A stretch of DNA of 41,214 nt from an uncultured Oceanobacillus sp. (GTDB taxonomy: Bacteria; Bacillota; Bacilli; Bacillales; Amphibacillaceae). Position numbers and translations under genes: made by a program. The notes under the pieces were generated by a model that had not been told where the DNA came from, did no database searches, and worked only from the letters and a program-made list of their open reading frames with translations. Location of the stretch: positions 1 through 41,214 of the forward strand of contig CALKWU010000068.1 in assembly GCA_938004015.1 (NCBI GenBank), given 5' to 3'. Below are positions 16,029 through 23,496 of the stretch, piece after piece; the first letter of the stretch is position 1, and each line of letters opens with the position of its first letter.

Positions 16029-17369
16029 TTATTGTTCGAGAATCCATCGGCTCATATCTTCAATCACTTGTTCATCCACCAAACTTGGTGTTTCATACTC
16101 TTTAACAGTCCCTTTATCCGGCCCTTCATAGGCGATGAAAAAATGGTTCAATCCAGGATAAAGCTTGAACGTCACATCCTCATCATCTTCAAGCAACTCT
16201 TGCCAAAGGACAAAGTCTTTATCGGCATATACTTGAAAATCATCTTCCCCTTGCAAAATGAGCATCGGTTTGTCGATTTGGGTAACTGTTGTCGGAACAT
16301 CGTATTCATCCATTTCTTTCAAGTAATAACCACCAAGACCAAACACGACCATTCCTTGTGCTTCTTCATCGGTCAGATTCTGTAAATTTTCCGCTTTTTC
16401 ATATTCAGCTTCCACTTCTTGCAAAAATTCTTCTTTTTCCTCTCCCTCCATTCCGACGATGTCCACTGATGCCAGCAATTGATCATAAATGACTTCCCAT
16501 AATGGACGAGGGGTACCGGCAAGGATAATCAGCCCTGCATAATCTCCGCCTTGGGTTTCGATACGGGGCGCCAACATGCCACCGAGGCTAAGTCCTGCGA
16601 GAAACACACGGTCTTCATCGATCCGTGGATCAGATTTCGCCAACTCCGTAGCCCGGATGGCATCTTCCACCACTTCTTCATAAACCGTGAATTTGCTCGG
16701 GTCTTTTGCGCTATCATTTCCATAAACGAAGGTTCGTTTATCATAGCGGATAACGGCGATACCATTTTCCGCCAATTTCCAAGCGATATCCCGGAACGGT
16801 TTGTACGCATATGCTGCCTGATCCCGATCACCTGGCCCGGAACCATGAACCAGAATGACCGCCGGCAAGTTTCCATCATTATCTTTCGGCAACGTCAACA
16901 GGCCATCAAGTTCATATTCCGTGCCTTCTCCAACGACGATTTGCTCTTCCACGATGGAATCCGGCATTTGTAAGTTTGCCACACCATCTGAAAAATTTAA
17001 TCCTTCAAGAAGTTGTTCTTCATTAAAAATCATTCTGACATCAAATTCGATGGTCGTATATACCAAAGTGATTTCTACTACGTCTAGATTTTCCGTCCGG
17101 CTTTCTGCCTTCATTGGCCGAAGCTCCAAAAATTCCCCGTCCTCCGTCTTTTCAATCCATTTTTCCGTAAGTTCCTCTACCGAAAGAGATTGCTGAAATT
17201 CCTCCGTGAACCAAGATTCATAGATCGTTTCAAATTCTTCAGCCTGTAATAAACGTACCACTTCCTGCCCCGCTTCTTCAAATGAAAATTCTGCTTCTTC
17301 ATCCGCACATCCGGAAAGAAATAGGATGGCAGTGATCAATAATGAATATGTAAAAGCTTGTCGATCCAT
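16029..17369 (-). CDS. Lipoprotein: DUF3887 domain fused to alpha/beta hydrolase
   Basis: 446 residues. The signal ends in LFLSGC (Cys21), so the enzyme is anchored outside the cell. Residues ~25-130 form a DUF3887-like domain (ELTEKWIEKTEDGEFLEL). Residues ~150-446 are an alpha/beta hydrolase: oxyanion strand PAVILVHGSGPGDRD, nucleophile Ser261 in GLSLGG, acid Asp in LQGEDDFQV and His in GLNHFF. The layout matches secreted BAAT/DLH-like esterases or peptidases; the substrate is unknown. ATG at 17369 with TTGGAGG 7 nt upstream is preferred over an earlier ATG. It is divergent from the MFS exporter. Confidence 0.88.
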   Translation of the reverse strand: MDRQAFTYSLLITAILFLSGCADEEAEFSFEEAGQEVVRLLQAEEFETIYESWFTEEFQQSLSVEELTEKWIEKTEDGEFLELRPMKAESRTENLDVVEITLVYTTIEFDVRMIFNEEQLLEGLNFSDGVANLQMPDSIVEEQIVVGEGTEYELDGLLTLPKDNDGNLPAVILVHGSGPGDRDQAAYAYKPFRDIAWKLAENGIAVIRYDKRTFVYGNDSAKDPSKFTVYEEVVEDAIRATELAKSDPRIDEDRVFLAGLSLGGMLAPRIETQGGDYAGLIILAGTPRPLWEVIYDQLLASVDIVGMEGEEKEEFLQEVEAEYEKAENLQNLTDEEAQGMVVFGLGGYYLKEMDEYDVPTTVTQIDKPMLILQGEDDFQVYADKDFVLWQELLEDDEDVTFKLYPGLNHFFIAYEGPDKGTVKEYETPSLVDEQVIEDMSRWILEQ

Positions 17370-17457
17370 AGGTTTTCCTCCAATTATCATCTAGTATACA
17401 TTACGGTTCATTTCCAGATTGGTTTCATTGGATGAAAAGTTTTGAATAAGAATAACA

Positions 17458-17486
17458 TTGTTTGATCCTTTCTTATCCATTATAAT
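17458..17486 (+). promoter_or_regulatory. Promoter of the MFS exporter gene
   Basis: TTGTTT (17458-17463) and a perfect TATAAT (17481-17486) are separated by 17 bases. Transcription would start near 17493, 45 bases before the chosen ATG. Confidence 0.7.
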
Positions 17487-17537
17487 TGCAGAAAAGAAAT
17501 ATCTATTCATATCAATAGAATGAGTTCGGGTGATATC

Positions 17538-18782
17538 ATGTCTTCCCATCCATTAAGCCGTTGGAAATATCCGTTTCTATTGCTCGCTTCCATCAGCATT
17601 TCCAGTATCGGCAATTTCATTTATTTAGTGGCAATCAATATCATCGTTTACCAAATTACTGGCTCAGCCGCTGCGGTAGCCGGCATTTGGATTGTTGCAC
17701 CGTTAACCAATATCGTCACAAAATTTTGGACGGGAAGTTTCATCGATTATCGGAGCAAGCGGAAAATCATGATCGTCACCTACTTCATTCGTGCGTTGTT
17801 CATTGGTTTCATCCCTTTTGCTCCGAATATGGCGGTCATATATGCAATCCTCGTCATATTGAGTATCGGGAATGCTTTTTTCAATCCCGCATCCGTCACC
17901 TACATGACGCTGCTTGTCCCAGAGGAGAAACGGAAACGATTTAATGCGATCCGCTCCTTTTCCAATTCAGGCGCATTCATTATCGGACCGGCCGTCGGGG
18001 GTTCCATCATTTTACTCACTTCGGTTGAGATAACTCTTTGGTTGAATACGTTATTCTTTATAATATCTGCAATCTTATTGTTGTTTCTTCCTGATAAGGA
18101 GAATATACAAAAAGCGGAAATACCAAAATTGACCATTTCCCAAATTACCCGCGATTTCACGGTCGTCTGGCGATTCATGCTAGAAAATAAATATATATCA
18201 GGTATTTACTTTGGTTATGTTTTGATTATGATTTTTACTTATACAATGGATGCTCAAGAAGTTGTTTTTGCACAACAAGTGATTGGGCTATCCGAATTTG
18301 AATATAGTTTGTTGATCAGCATTACCGGAATAGGTTCTGTCGTTGGTGCACTTTTCTTGTCCATTGTGGCAAACAAAATCCCCATTCGGAACATGATCGT
18401 TACAGGTTTACTTCTCGTGGCTACCGGTTACGCGATTTATGCATTTTCATGGTCTTTTGCTTCTATTGTGACCGGCTTTGTTATACTAGGATTTTTCCTC
18501 GTGTTTCTAAATACCGGAATGATGACTTTTTATCAAAATAATGTGCCAACTGAAGTGATGGGGAGAGTGACAAGTATTTACCAGCTTGTCCAAAGTGGTG
18601 TTCAAGTCATTTTTATTCTGGCAATCGGAATCATGGCTGATATGATTTCACTTCGAATCACAATTGTATTTTTGGCACTTGTCATGTTTTGTTTATCGCT
18701 TGTATTTTCAGGCTTTGTCTTGAATCGAAAGAAGGCAGTTCACTATGGGGAAATACAAAAAACCAATCCATCTGCTGTTTAA
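17538..18782 (+). CDS. MFS transporter (MefA-like drug efflux type)
   Basis: 414 residues with 12 predicted membrane segments. The first loop motif GSFIDYRSKRKIMIV corresponds to the MFS A-motif region (D-R-K/R pattern), and GNAFFNPASVTYMTLLVPEEKRKRFNAI is characteristic of the MefA/macrolide-efflux-like branch. The ATG at 17538 is chosen since GGGTGA sits 4 nt upstream; an ATG 18 bases earlier has no ribosome site. Its last codons form the left arm of the terminator shared with the convergent GNAT gene. The substrate is unknown. Confidence 0.9.
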   Translation: MSSHPLSRWKYPFLLLASISISSIGNFIYLVAINIIVYQITGSAAAVAGIWIVAPLTNIVTKFWTGSFIDYRSKRKIMIVTYFIRALFIGFIPFAPNMAVIYAILVILSIGNAFFNPASVTYMTLLVPEEKRKRFNAIRSFSNSGAFIIGPAVGGSIILLTSVEITLWLNTLFFIISAILLLFLPDKENIQKAEIPKLTISQITRDFTVVWRFMLENKYISGIYFGYVLIMIFTYTMDAQEVVFAQQVIGLSEFEYSLLISITGIGSVVGALFLSIVANKIPIRNMIVTGLLLVATGYAIYAFSWSFASIVTGFVILGFFLVFLNTGMMTFYQNNVPTEVMGRVTSIYQLVQSGVQVIFILAIGIMADMISLRITIVFLALVMFCLSLVFSGFVLNRKKAVHYGEIQKTNPSAV

Positions 18783-18802
18783 GCGCAGATGGATTGGTTT
18801 TT
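18758..18802. terminator. Bidirectional terminator between MFS and GNAT genes
   Basis: A perfect 18-bp stem (18758-18775 with 18785-18802) with a 9-nt loop and A/T runs on both sides. The MFS stop lies in the loop and the GNAT stop begins at the end of the right arm. One 45-base element therefore ends both convergent genes. Confidence 0.92.
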
Positions 18803-19296
18803 CATACTTCCAGCACCATTTGGATTGTTTCCAACGTATGTCCTGCAAATGTATCGTCGAACTCGCGGACGTTTTGAAATCCTTTCGCTTGATAAAATTT
18901 TTTCCCAATTTCATTGTCTCTCTCCACATGAATGTAAAGCTTCTTCAGTTCAGGCAATGGTTCGATTCCTTCATTCAAGAGCGCCGTACCGATTCCCACA
19001 CCTTGATACTCCGGATAAATGTAAATCGCTCCTAATTCCGCTTCCCCATTTTCATTTACGGGAGAATAGTTGGCGAAACCGACGATTTTACCTTCTGCTT
19101 CGGCTACAAACAATAAAGAATGATGTATGCGGTATTCCATTCTCTCGTCACTATAGGCGGCGCTTAAAAATTTTTCTTGGATATCGTCCGGGATGATTCC
19201 GGCATAAGTCGCGTTCCATGTTGTTTTTGCAACAGCTTGCACTTGACGGATATCTTCTTTTTGCATTTTTCTTATTTGAAAATCCAACTTTCCCAC
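18802..19296 (-). CDS. GNAT family N-acetyltransferase (PaiA-like)
   Basis: 164 residues. The acetyl-CoA motif A is ELGAIYIYPEYQGVGIGTALL (Q-x-x-G-x-G/A). Motif B is LYIHVERDNEIGKKFYQAKGF. The early IRQVQAVAKTTWNATYAGII and PDDIQEKFLSAAYS resemble the PaiA-type polyamine acetyltransferases of Bacillus, but the substrate is not proven. The start is uncertain: GTG at 19296 sits very close to its AGGGG site, and a TTG at 19287 is 8 nt behind GGGGAG. Confidence 0.88.
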   Translation of the reverse strand: MGKLDFQIRKMQKEDIRQVQAVAKTTWNATYAGIIPDDIQEKFLSAAYSDERMEYRIHHSLLFVAEAEGKIVGFANYSPVNENGEAELGAIYIYPEYQGVGIGTALLNEGIEPLPELKKLYIHVERDNEIGKKFYQAKGFQNVREFDDTFAGHTLETIQMVLEV

Positions 19297-19370
19297 TCCC
19301 CTACCACCGTTTTACTCTATTATAATGATGATTAGGAATGTTTCAATATGCTACGTCCAATCGTTTCATC

Positions 19371-19419
19371 CGCCAATAAAAACTCGAGGGTATGATCGCT
19401 CCTCGAGTTTTTATTGGCG
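19371..19419 (-). terminator. Terminator of the PadR-HAAS-AspDH-TPR operon
   Basis: A perfect 19-bp stem (19371-19389 with 19401-19419) with an 11-nt loop. The A/T-rich outer stem gives T-runs on both strands. It lies 63 bases after the TPR stop and may also stop transcripts from the right. Confidence 0.85.
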
Positions 19420-19482
19420 CGAATGCCTTAATAGTTTGTTGGTATTTGTGAACTTGAGCTTTTTGGGAAGCCTGGGAGATAT

Positions 19483-20124
19483 TCAATTCTCCAATAACAT
19501 CTCAATTTCCTTTATAGCTTGGAAATCGTTCCCTTTTTTAAAATACCGGATCGCTTGTTGTAAAAAATTTCTCGCTTGTTTGCGCTCTGATGACTTCAAG
19601 TGCAGTTCTCCTAACCCACGATAAGCGCAGGCAATAGCGATCTGATCTCCACTTAGTTTTGCATGATCCAATGATTGGTTCATCAAGTTTTCCGCAAGTG
19701 CCTTTTCATTCTTCAACAAATGGAGATAACCTTGTTCATAATAATTGGCCGCCAGCATGAGATGTTTGTTTTCCTCTATATCCTCGATTCGTTGATGTTC
19801 CTGTTGAAAATAAGCGAATGCTTCATCGAGGTTACCGGCCATCCTTTCCACCATGCCGAGCTGATGAAGAGCGACCGCTTGCTCTTCCTTGTCCTGTTCT
19901 TCCTCAGCTAAGAGCAACAATTCCCGATATGCTTCCCGCGCTTCGATGAATTTGTTCAAATGTGCTTTGACATAACCTATCCCGTGCAAGACTTGCTTAT
20001 ATTCCGATGACCTTCTACCCGTCAACTCAGCCAGACATTCATCGTACAGTTTTTCTGCATCCTGCAGTTTCCCTTGATCAAACAATTCGAAGGCCACGAT
20101 GATTTTTTGCCGAATCTGGTCCAT
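19483..20124 (-). CDS. Tetratricopeptide repeat protein
   Basis: 213 residues, all helical, cytoplasmic. About five TPR units can be read, for example FELFDQGKLQDAEKLYDECL (12-31), VLHGIGYVKAHLNKFIEARE, ALHQLGMVERMAGNLDEAFA, NYYEQGYLHLLKNEKALAE and AYRGLGELHLKSSERKQARN. It resembles the scaffold part of Rap-type proteins but lacks the N-terminal three-helix phosphatase domain, so no Rap activity is claimed. The start has GAGGAGGGG upstream. It sits 17 bases after the aspartate dehydrogenase frame as last gene of the PadR operon. Partner proteins are unknown. Confidence 0.85.
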   Translation of the reverse strand: MDQIRQKIIVAFELFDQGKLQDAEKLYDECLAELTGRRSSEYKQVLHGIGYVKAHLNKFIEAREAYRELLLLAEEEQDKEEQAVALHQLGMVERMAGNLDEAFAYFQQEHQRIEDIEENKHLMLAANYYEQGYLHLLKNEKALAENLMNQSLDHAKLSGDQIAIACAYRGLGELHLKSSERKQARNFLQQAIRYFKKGNDFQAIKEIEMLLEN

Positions 20125-20141
20125 GGACGTCCCCTCCTCAA

Positions 20142-20921
20142 TTACCCGCCAATCTTCACCGTCTGATCCAACCTTTGTAGCGTTCCCAAAATGCTCATCG
20201 CCGCCAAATAACTTGTTTTCGGGTTGGATGGGAGTGGGTTGTTTTTCACGGTAAAAGATGCTTCGCCAAAGTCTCCTTCCAATTCGATTTGATGGATGTT
20301 TTTTTCGATATGAGGATCAGCGACAAGGCGTACCGTCGTGTTTTCCACACCTAAGCCGGCAAGGGACAGAACAATCGATACATTGATGTTTTTCGGGAAT
20401 TTCCGAATCGCATCCTTCGCCTGTCCATCAAAAATGACTTTTGCCGTTTCCAATGATTCTTCCCCTAAATAATGGGCCGGTTTCCGTGTCGTAAGGGATA
20501 CACGCTTCACTGTCTTCAATGCATTTGCGTTTTGCAGAAGATCCAAACCGCCGATCGCCCCCGATGGCAAATGGACGACATGTTGATTTTCACTTGCTGA
20601 TTCCGTTATTTCAGTCAAAAACTTTTCATCGACAAATGCACCGATGCTGATGACTACCGCATCTTTTTTCTTCACTGTTTTTGGCAGCAAATTTTTAACT
20701 GCTTCCACATTGGCCGCTTCCACGACGATATCGATATTGGATTCGAGGAAAGCATCAAAATCAGCGTACAGCGTCACATTGAATTTTTCTTCCAACGCCT
20801 GATATTTTTCTTTATTCCGTACATACACACTCGTAATTTTTAATTGGTCCCCGTTCCGATTGTTGACTTCCTCCAATAGAAAATTGGCAATCGCTCCTGC
20901 ACCGATGATTCCAATATGCAT
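20142..20921 (-). CDS. Aspartate dehydrogenase (NadX-like, DUF108)
   Basis: 259 residues. The N-terminal Rossmann motif is HIGIIGAGAIANF. Then come VVVEAANVEAVKNLLP, the family signature LPSGAIGGLDLL, and TTRKPAHY. NVSIVLSLAGLGVENTTVRL and VADPHIEKNIHQIELEGDFG carry conserved Asn and His positions of L-aspartate dehydrogenase. The reaction is L-aspartate + NAD(P)+ to iminoaspartate/oxaloacetate + NH3, which can feed NAD synthesis. No nadA/nadC genes are near; its place between a HAAS membrane protein and a TPR protein is unusual. The ATG at 20921 has AGGGGG upstream, overlapping the previous stop. Confidence 0.85.
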   Translation of the reverse strand: MHIGIIGAGAIANFLLEEVNNRNGDQLKITSVYVRNKEKYQALEEKFNVTLYADFDAFLESNIDIVVEAANVEAVKNLLPKTVKKKDAVVISIGAFVDEKFLTEITESASENQHVVHLPSGAIGGLDLLQNANALKTVKRVSLTTRKPAHYLGEESLETAKVIFDGQAKDAIRKFPKNINVSIVLSLAGLGVENTTVRLVADPHIEKNIHQIELEGDFGEASFTVKNNPLPSNPKTSYLAAMSILGTLQRLDQTVKIGG

Positions 20922-20931
20922 GAACATCCCC

Positions 20932-21696
20932 CTATTGATTCATCGTTTTATTTTTCTTGTTTTTGCGGTAGAGGAAAAATAAAACTCCACCAATTATTGC
21001 AATCAATGTAAATATCATAATGGTCAGCGCAATATAAAATGGATCTTCATTGATATGGTCCGGTATCAACCTTTCTGCCATTGGTCCCCATGATAAGAAA
21101 AACGGTACGATAATCGTCATCCATGTTTTGGCGTAAATCGCCCATGCGACAAAAATAACGATGCAGCCGATGACGAGCAACTTGTTTTGCAGTGGGGTGG
21201 CGACAAAAAATGGATCGTTATCCAACAATTCCACGATGACAAAAAATCCGGTCACCACTAGAAACGTTGCTAATCCAATGACGTAAAACCATTTGGAGTT
21301 GAAAAATTTCGGCAATACGCGCACGATTAAAAATCCGTACAAGAAGATGGAAAGAATCGTTACGATTGTGATACCCCATACGCTGATTTTCGAAAGACTG
21401 AAGTCCCCCCGCATGGCCGGCGTAAAAACTAAAAACGCACTAATCAAAAGAACAGTCATCGGGGCTAATGTCAAAAATTCCCGTTTATCAAAACTCATTT
21501 CCCGGCTGATGCTCTTCATGTATTCCCGTGGAGAATCGCCCGTAATGTCTTTGATGTTTCTCCCTTCCGCTTCAGCTTGCAACAAATGATCTTCCAGCTC
21601 AAGAATCACTTCTTCAATTTCCTGTTCATTTTTTCCCTTGGACATCAAGTACATCCGCAGTTCCAACATGAATTGTTCCGCCTCTTTAGATAGCAT
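20932..21696 (-). CDS. HAAS-domain membrane protein (DUF1129/DUF1700-like)
   Basis: 254 residues. The N-terminal ~75 residues form a HAAS-type helical signalling domain: QFMLELRMYLMSKGKNEQEI, EVILELEDHLLQAEAEG, GDSPREYMKSI. Six or so hydrophobic segments follow, ending in a very basic tail (FLYRKNKKNKTMNQ). HAAS proteins almost always travel with PadR regulators, as here; they are thought to transmit membrane or stress signals. The ATG at 21696 is chosen because AAGGAG lies 9 nt upstream; it overlaps the padR gene by 11 bases. The upstream part of the open frame lies inside padR and is rejected. Confidence 0.85.
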   Translation of the reverse strand: MLSKEAEQFMLELRMYLMSKGKNEQEIEEVILELEDHLLQAEAEGRNIKDITGDSPREYMKSISREMSFDKREFLTLAPMTVLLISAFLVFTPAMRGDFSLSKISVWGITIVTILSIFLYGFLIVRVLPKFFNSKWFYVIGLATFLVVTGFFVIVELLDNDPFFVATPLQNKLLVIGCIVIFVAWAIYAKTWMTIIVPFFLSWGPMAERLIPDHINEDPFYIALTIMIFTLIAIIGGVLFFLYRKNKKNKTMNQ

Positions 21697-22027
21697 CTTC
21701 TTCATCTCCTTCTTCCAATAAGGAAAAAATCCCGGCAGAGAGTTTTTCCCATTGTTCTTTGAAACGTTCCAATTCTTCAAGCCCTTCTTCCGTGATGGAA
21801 TAGTATTTCCGTTTCGGCCCGTTCGGTGATTTCCTCATGACAGACGTGACGTAATTGTTTTTTTGCAACCGCATGAGGACCGGATAAATGCTTCCTTCAC
21901 TCACCATAGTGAAATGATACTCTTTCAATTTCTCCGTCATTTCATAACCATACGTTTCCCCTTTGGCAATTAAAGCTAATAAACATCCCTCCAACAATCC
22001 TTTCAACATTTGCGTCGTAGTCGACAA
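21686..22027 (-). CDS. PadR family transcriptional regulator
   Basis: 113 residues. The winged helix has the PadR pattern: LKGLLEGCLLALIAKGETYGYEM, SEGSIYPVLMRLQKNNYV and GPKRKYYSITEEGLEEL. A short C-terminal helix serves for dimerisation (PadR subfamily 2). The TTG start at 22027 has GAGGTG 7 nt upstream; no ATG fits. It heads a four-gene operon (HAAS protein, aspartate dehydrogenase, TPR), and a CAATACA/TGTATTG palindrome fills the spacer of its promoter, so autorepression is likely. Confidence 0.93.
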   Translation of the reverse strand: MSTTTQMLKGLLEGCLLALIAKGETYGYEMTEKLKEYHFTMVSEGSIYPVLMRLQKNNYVTSVMRKSPNGPKRKYYSITEEGLEELERFKEQWEKLSAGIFSLLEEGDEEDAI

Positions 22028-22065
22028 GGCTGTTCACCTCGATTGATTTTCTTCATCTGTCATCT

Positions 22066-22094
22066 ATCTTACAATACAATATAGTGTATTGCAA
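22066..22094 (-). promoter_or_regulatory. PadR operon promoter with palindrome in the spacer
   Basis: Minus strand: -35 TTGCAA (22094-22089), spacer of 17, -10 TAAGAT (22071-22066). The spacer is almost filled by a palindrome with 7-bp arms, CAATACA (22072-22078) and TGTATTG (22085-22091), 6 bases apart. ATACA/TGTAT arms are typical of PadR operators. Confidence 0.7.
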
Positions 22095-22137
22095 GTTAGT
22101 ATGGAAAATATTTTATTCGTTTCCTATAATTGCGCAA

Positions 22138-22163
22138 CAAAAAAGGGGGCGAATGTCCGCCCC
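22138..22163 (-). terminator. Terminator of the 49-aa protein gene
   Basis: On the minus strand GGGGCG pairs with CGCCCC across a 6-nt loop, followed by CTTTTTT. It begins three bases after the stop codon. Confidence 0.85.
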
Positions 22164-22165
22164 TA

Positions 22166-22315
22166 TCAAGATGACTTGAATAATTTCCGTATTCCTTTCC
22201 CGGCCATTCTACCGGCTATTCTTCTACCGATGCGTTTTCCTATTTTCCCTTTTCTGATGGCATCGATATCGTTCCAAATTCTTAAGATTTTATAAATGCT
22301 AGACTTCAGGCTCAT
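22166..22315 (-). CDS. Small basic protein of unknown function (49 aa)
   Basis: The 49-codon gene starts with ATG at 22315 behind GAGGAG (7 nt), ends with TGA at 22166 and is followed directly by a terminator. The protein begins MSLKSSIYKILRIWNDIDAI and continues RKGKIGKRIGRRIAGRMAGK, so it is amphipathic and strongly basic (Lys/Arg and Gly spaced along one face). Bacillaceae carry conserved small proteins of similar composition without known function. The Gly/Arg-rich helix could bind a membrane surface or nucleic acid (inference). No family name is claimed. Confidence 0.8.
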   Translation of the reverse strand: MSLKSSIYKILRIWNDIDAIRKGKIGKRIGRRIAGRMAGKGIRKLFKSS

Positions 22316-22412
22316 CTTTCCACTCCTCTTTAAACAGTTCCTATCTTTATCATAACGGAAATACTTGCCATACTCAAAGGTGCGGATGTTTGAACCCTGT
22401 CCTACAGGATGC

Positions 22413-22979
22413 CTAAACTTTCAACATTCCTCGGAATCCTCTTGCACTGTAATAAGAATCGGCTCCGTTATGGTAGACGAAGACATGACCATAGCGGTAA
22501 TCACAAAACAACGCCCCGCCGAGTTCCCGGATTGATGCTGGTGTTTTCACCCAACTTGATGATTTTTGATCGAATGGTTCAAGCTCTTGTAATTTACGGT
22601 ATTGTTCTTCCGTTAACATCTCTATCCCCATCGTTTCGGCCATATTCATGGCACTGTTTTTCGGGGGATGTTTTTTTCTTGCTTCCAACGCCTCCCGATC
22701 GTAACAAACACCTCTTCTCCCTTTAGGGCTTTCTTTGGAGCAGTCACAAAAAATGAAAACATCTGCCGCCGGATCATATGCAACGACGTCTGGTTCCCCC
22801 TCGGTGTTTTCCATTTGCTGAAGAGACCATAATTTTTCGGGATTTTCCCGAAGTTTTGCTTCAACTTTTTCCCAATCGACTCCTTCATGTCGATGCATAT
22901 GGTCCTCAAAACGTGATCTCAACGTCGAGATGAGTTGTTCTGTTTCTTCTTCGGACAACTTTTTTTCTTCACTGTTCAT
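22413..22979 (-). CDS. DUF4256 family protein
   Basis: 188 residues, cytoplasmic. Features of the DUF4256 family: ISTLRSRFEDHMHRHEGVDW, SLQQMENTEGEPDVV, FCDCSKESPKGRRGVCYDRE, and a C-terminal ELGGALFCDYRYGHVFVYHN segment. The function of the family is not known; Cys and Asp in FCDCSKESP could be a metal site (inference). The ATG at 22979 has AAGGAG 7 nt upstream; an earlier open stretch of 23 codons is upstream of the ribosome site and rejected. Confidence 0.85.
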   Translation of the reverse strand: MNSEEKKLSEEETEQLISTLRSRFEDHMHRHEGVDWEKVEAKLRENPEKLWSLQQMENTEGEPDVVAYDPAADVFIFCDCSKESPKGRRGVCYDREALEARKKHPPKNSAMNMAETMGIEMLTEEQYRKLQELEPFDQKSSSWVKTPASIRELGGALFCDYRYGHVFVYHNGADSYYSARGFRGMLKV

Positions 22980-23073
22980 GTCGGCACTCCTTTTCATAAG
23001 ATGAATTTGATTCCAGATTGAATAGAATTTTAGGTGCTCCCTTCTCATAATATACCCAATTGGATTGATTTGA

Positions 23074-23103
23074 TAGACTTTCCTTCACCTTTCGATTTAA
23101 GAT
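23074..23103 (+). promoter_or_regulatory. Possible promoter of the SMR gene pair
   Basis: TAGACT (23074-23079) and TAAGAT (23098-23103) are 18 bases apart. Both boxes match consensus at four of six positions. No riboswitch fold is visible in the 37 bases between this and the first start codon. Confidence 0.4.
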
Positions 23104-23139
23104 AGTAAGTAATTGATGTTGAAAAAAGGAGGCCCGGAG

Positions 23140-23496
23140 ATGGGATGGATATATGTATTGTTTGCGGCCATTATTGAAGTTGTATGGGTGCTCGGATTGA
23201 AGTACTCGGACAACTGGTGGATGTGGACAGGTACAGCCATTGCGATCATTTTAAGTTTTTACTTCATTATCAAAGCATGTGAGTTGCTTCCGTCGGGGTC
23301 TGTCTATGCGACATTCACCGGTTCCGGAGCCGCCGCCATCGCAATCATTGATTTTACATTTTTAGGAGAATCCTTTACATTTGCAAAAGGATTTTTTATT
23401 TTACTCGTCATTATCGGAGTGGTCGGCATCCAATTGACGACGGGAGAGAAAGATAAAGGGCAGGAAGTTCATCCGACAAAGGAAGGTGACGTGTAA
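23140..23496 (+). CDS. SMR family transporter subunit (YkkC/YvdS-like)
   Basis: 118 residues with four membrane segments. The conserved membrane-embedded Glu is in the first helix (AAIIEVVWVLGLKYSD). GSVYATFTGSGAAAIAIIDF is the GG-type packing motif of helix three. A hydrophilic C-terminal tail (EKDKGQEVHPTKEGD) is longer than in homodimeric EmrE. Such paired SMR proteins (YkkCD, YvdRS, EbrAB) work as antiparallel heterodimers exporting guanidinium or quaternary cations (family knowledge). The ATG at 23140 has AAAGGAGG upstream; the frame opens earlier without a site. Confidence 0.93.
   Translation: MGWIYVLFAAIIEVVWVLGLKYSDNWWMWTGTAIAIILSFYFIIKACELLPSGSVYATFTGSGAAAIAIIDFTFLGESFTFAKGFFILLVIIGVVGIQLTTGEKDKGQEVHPTKEGDV

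Noticed and set aside
19483..20124. Rap phosphatase
   Set aside because: TPR units are present but the N-terminal three-helix domain and the usual ~380-residue length are missing, and no phr-like gene follows.
22980..23139. Guanidine (ykkC-type) riboswitch before the SMR genes
   Set aside because: Too little space and no recognisable conserved core or paired elements.
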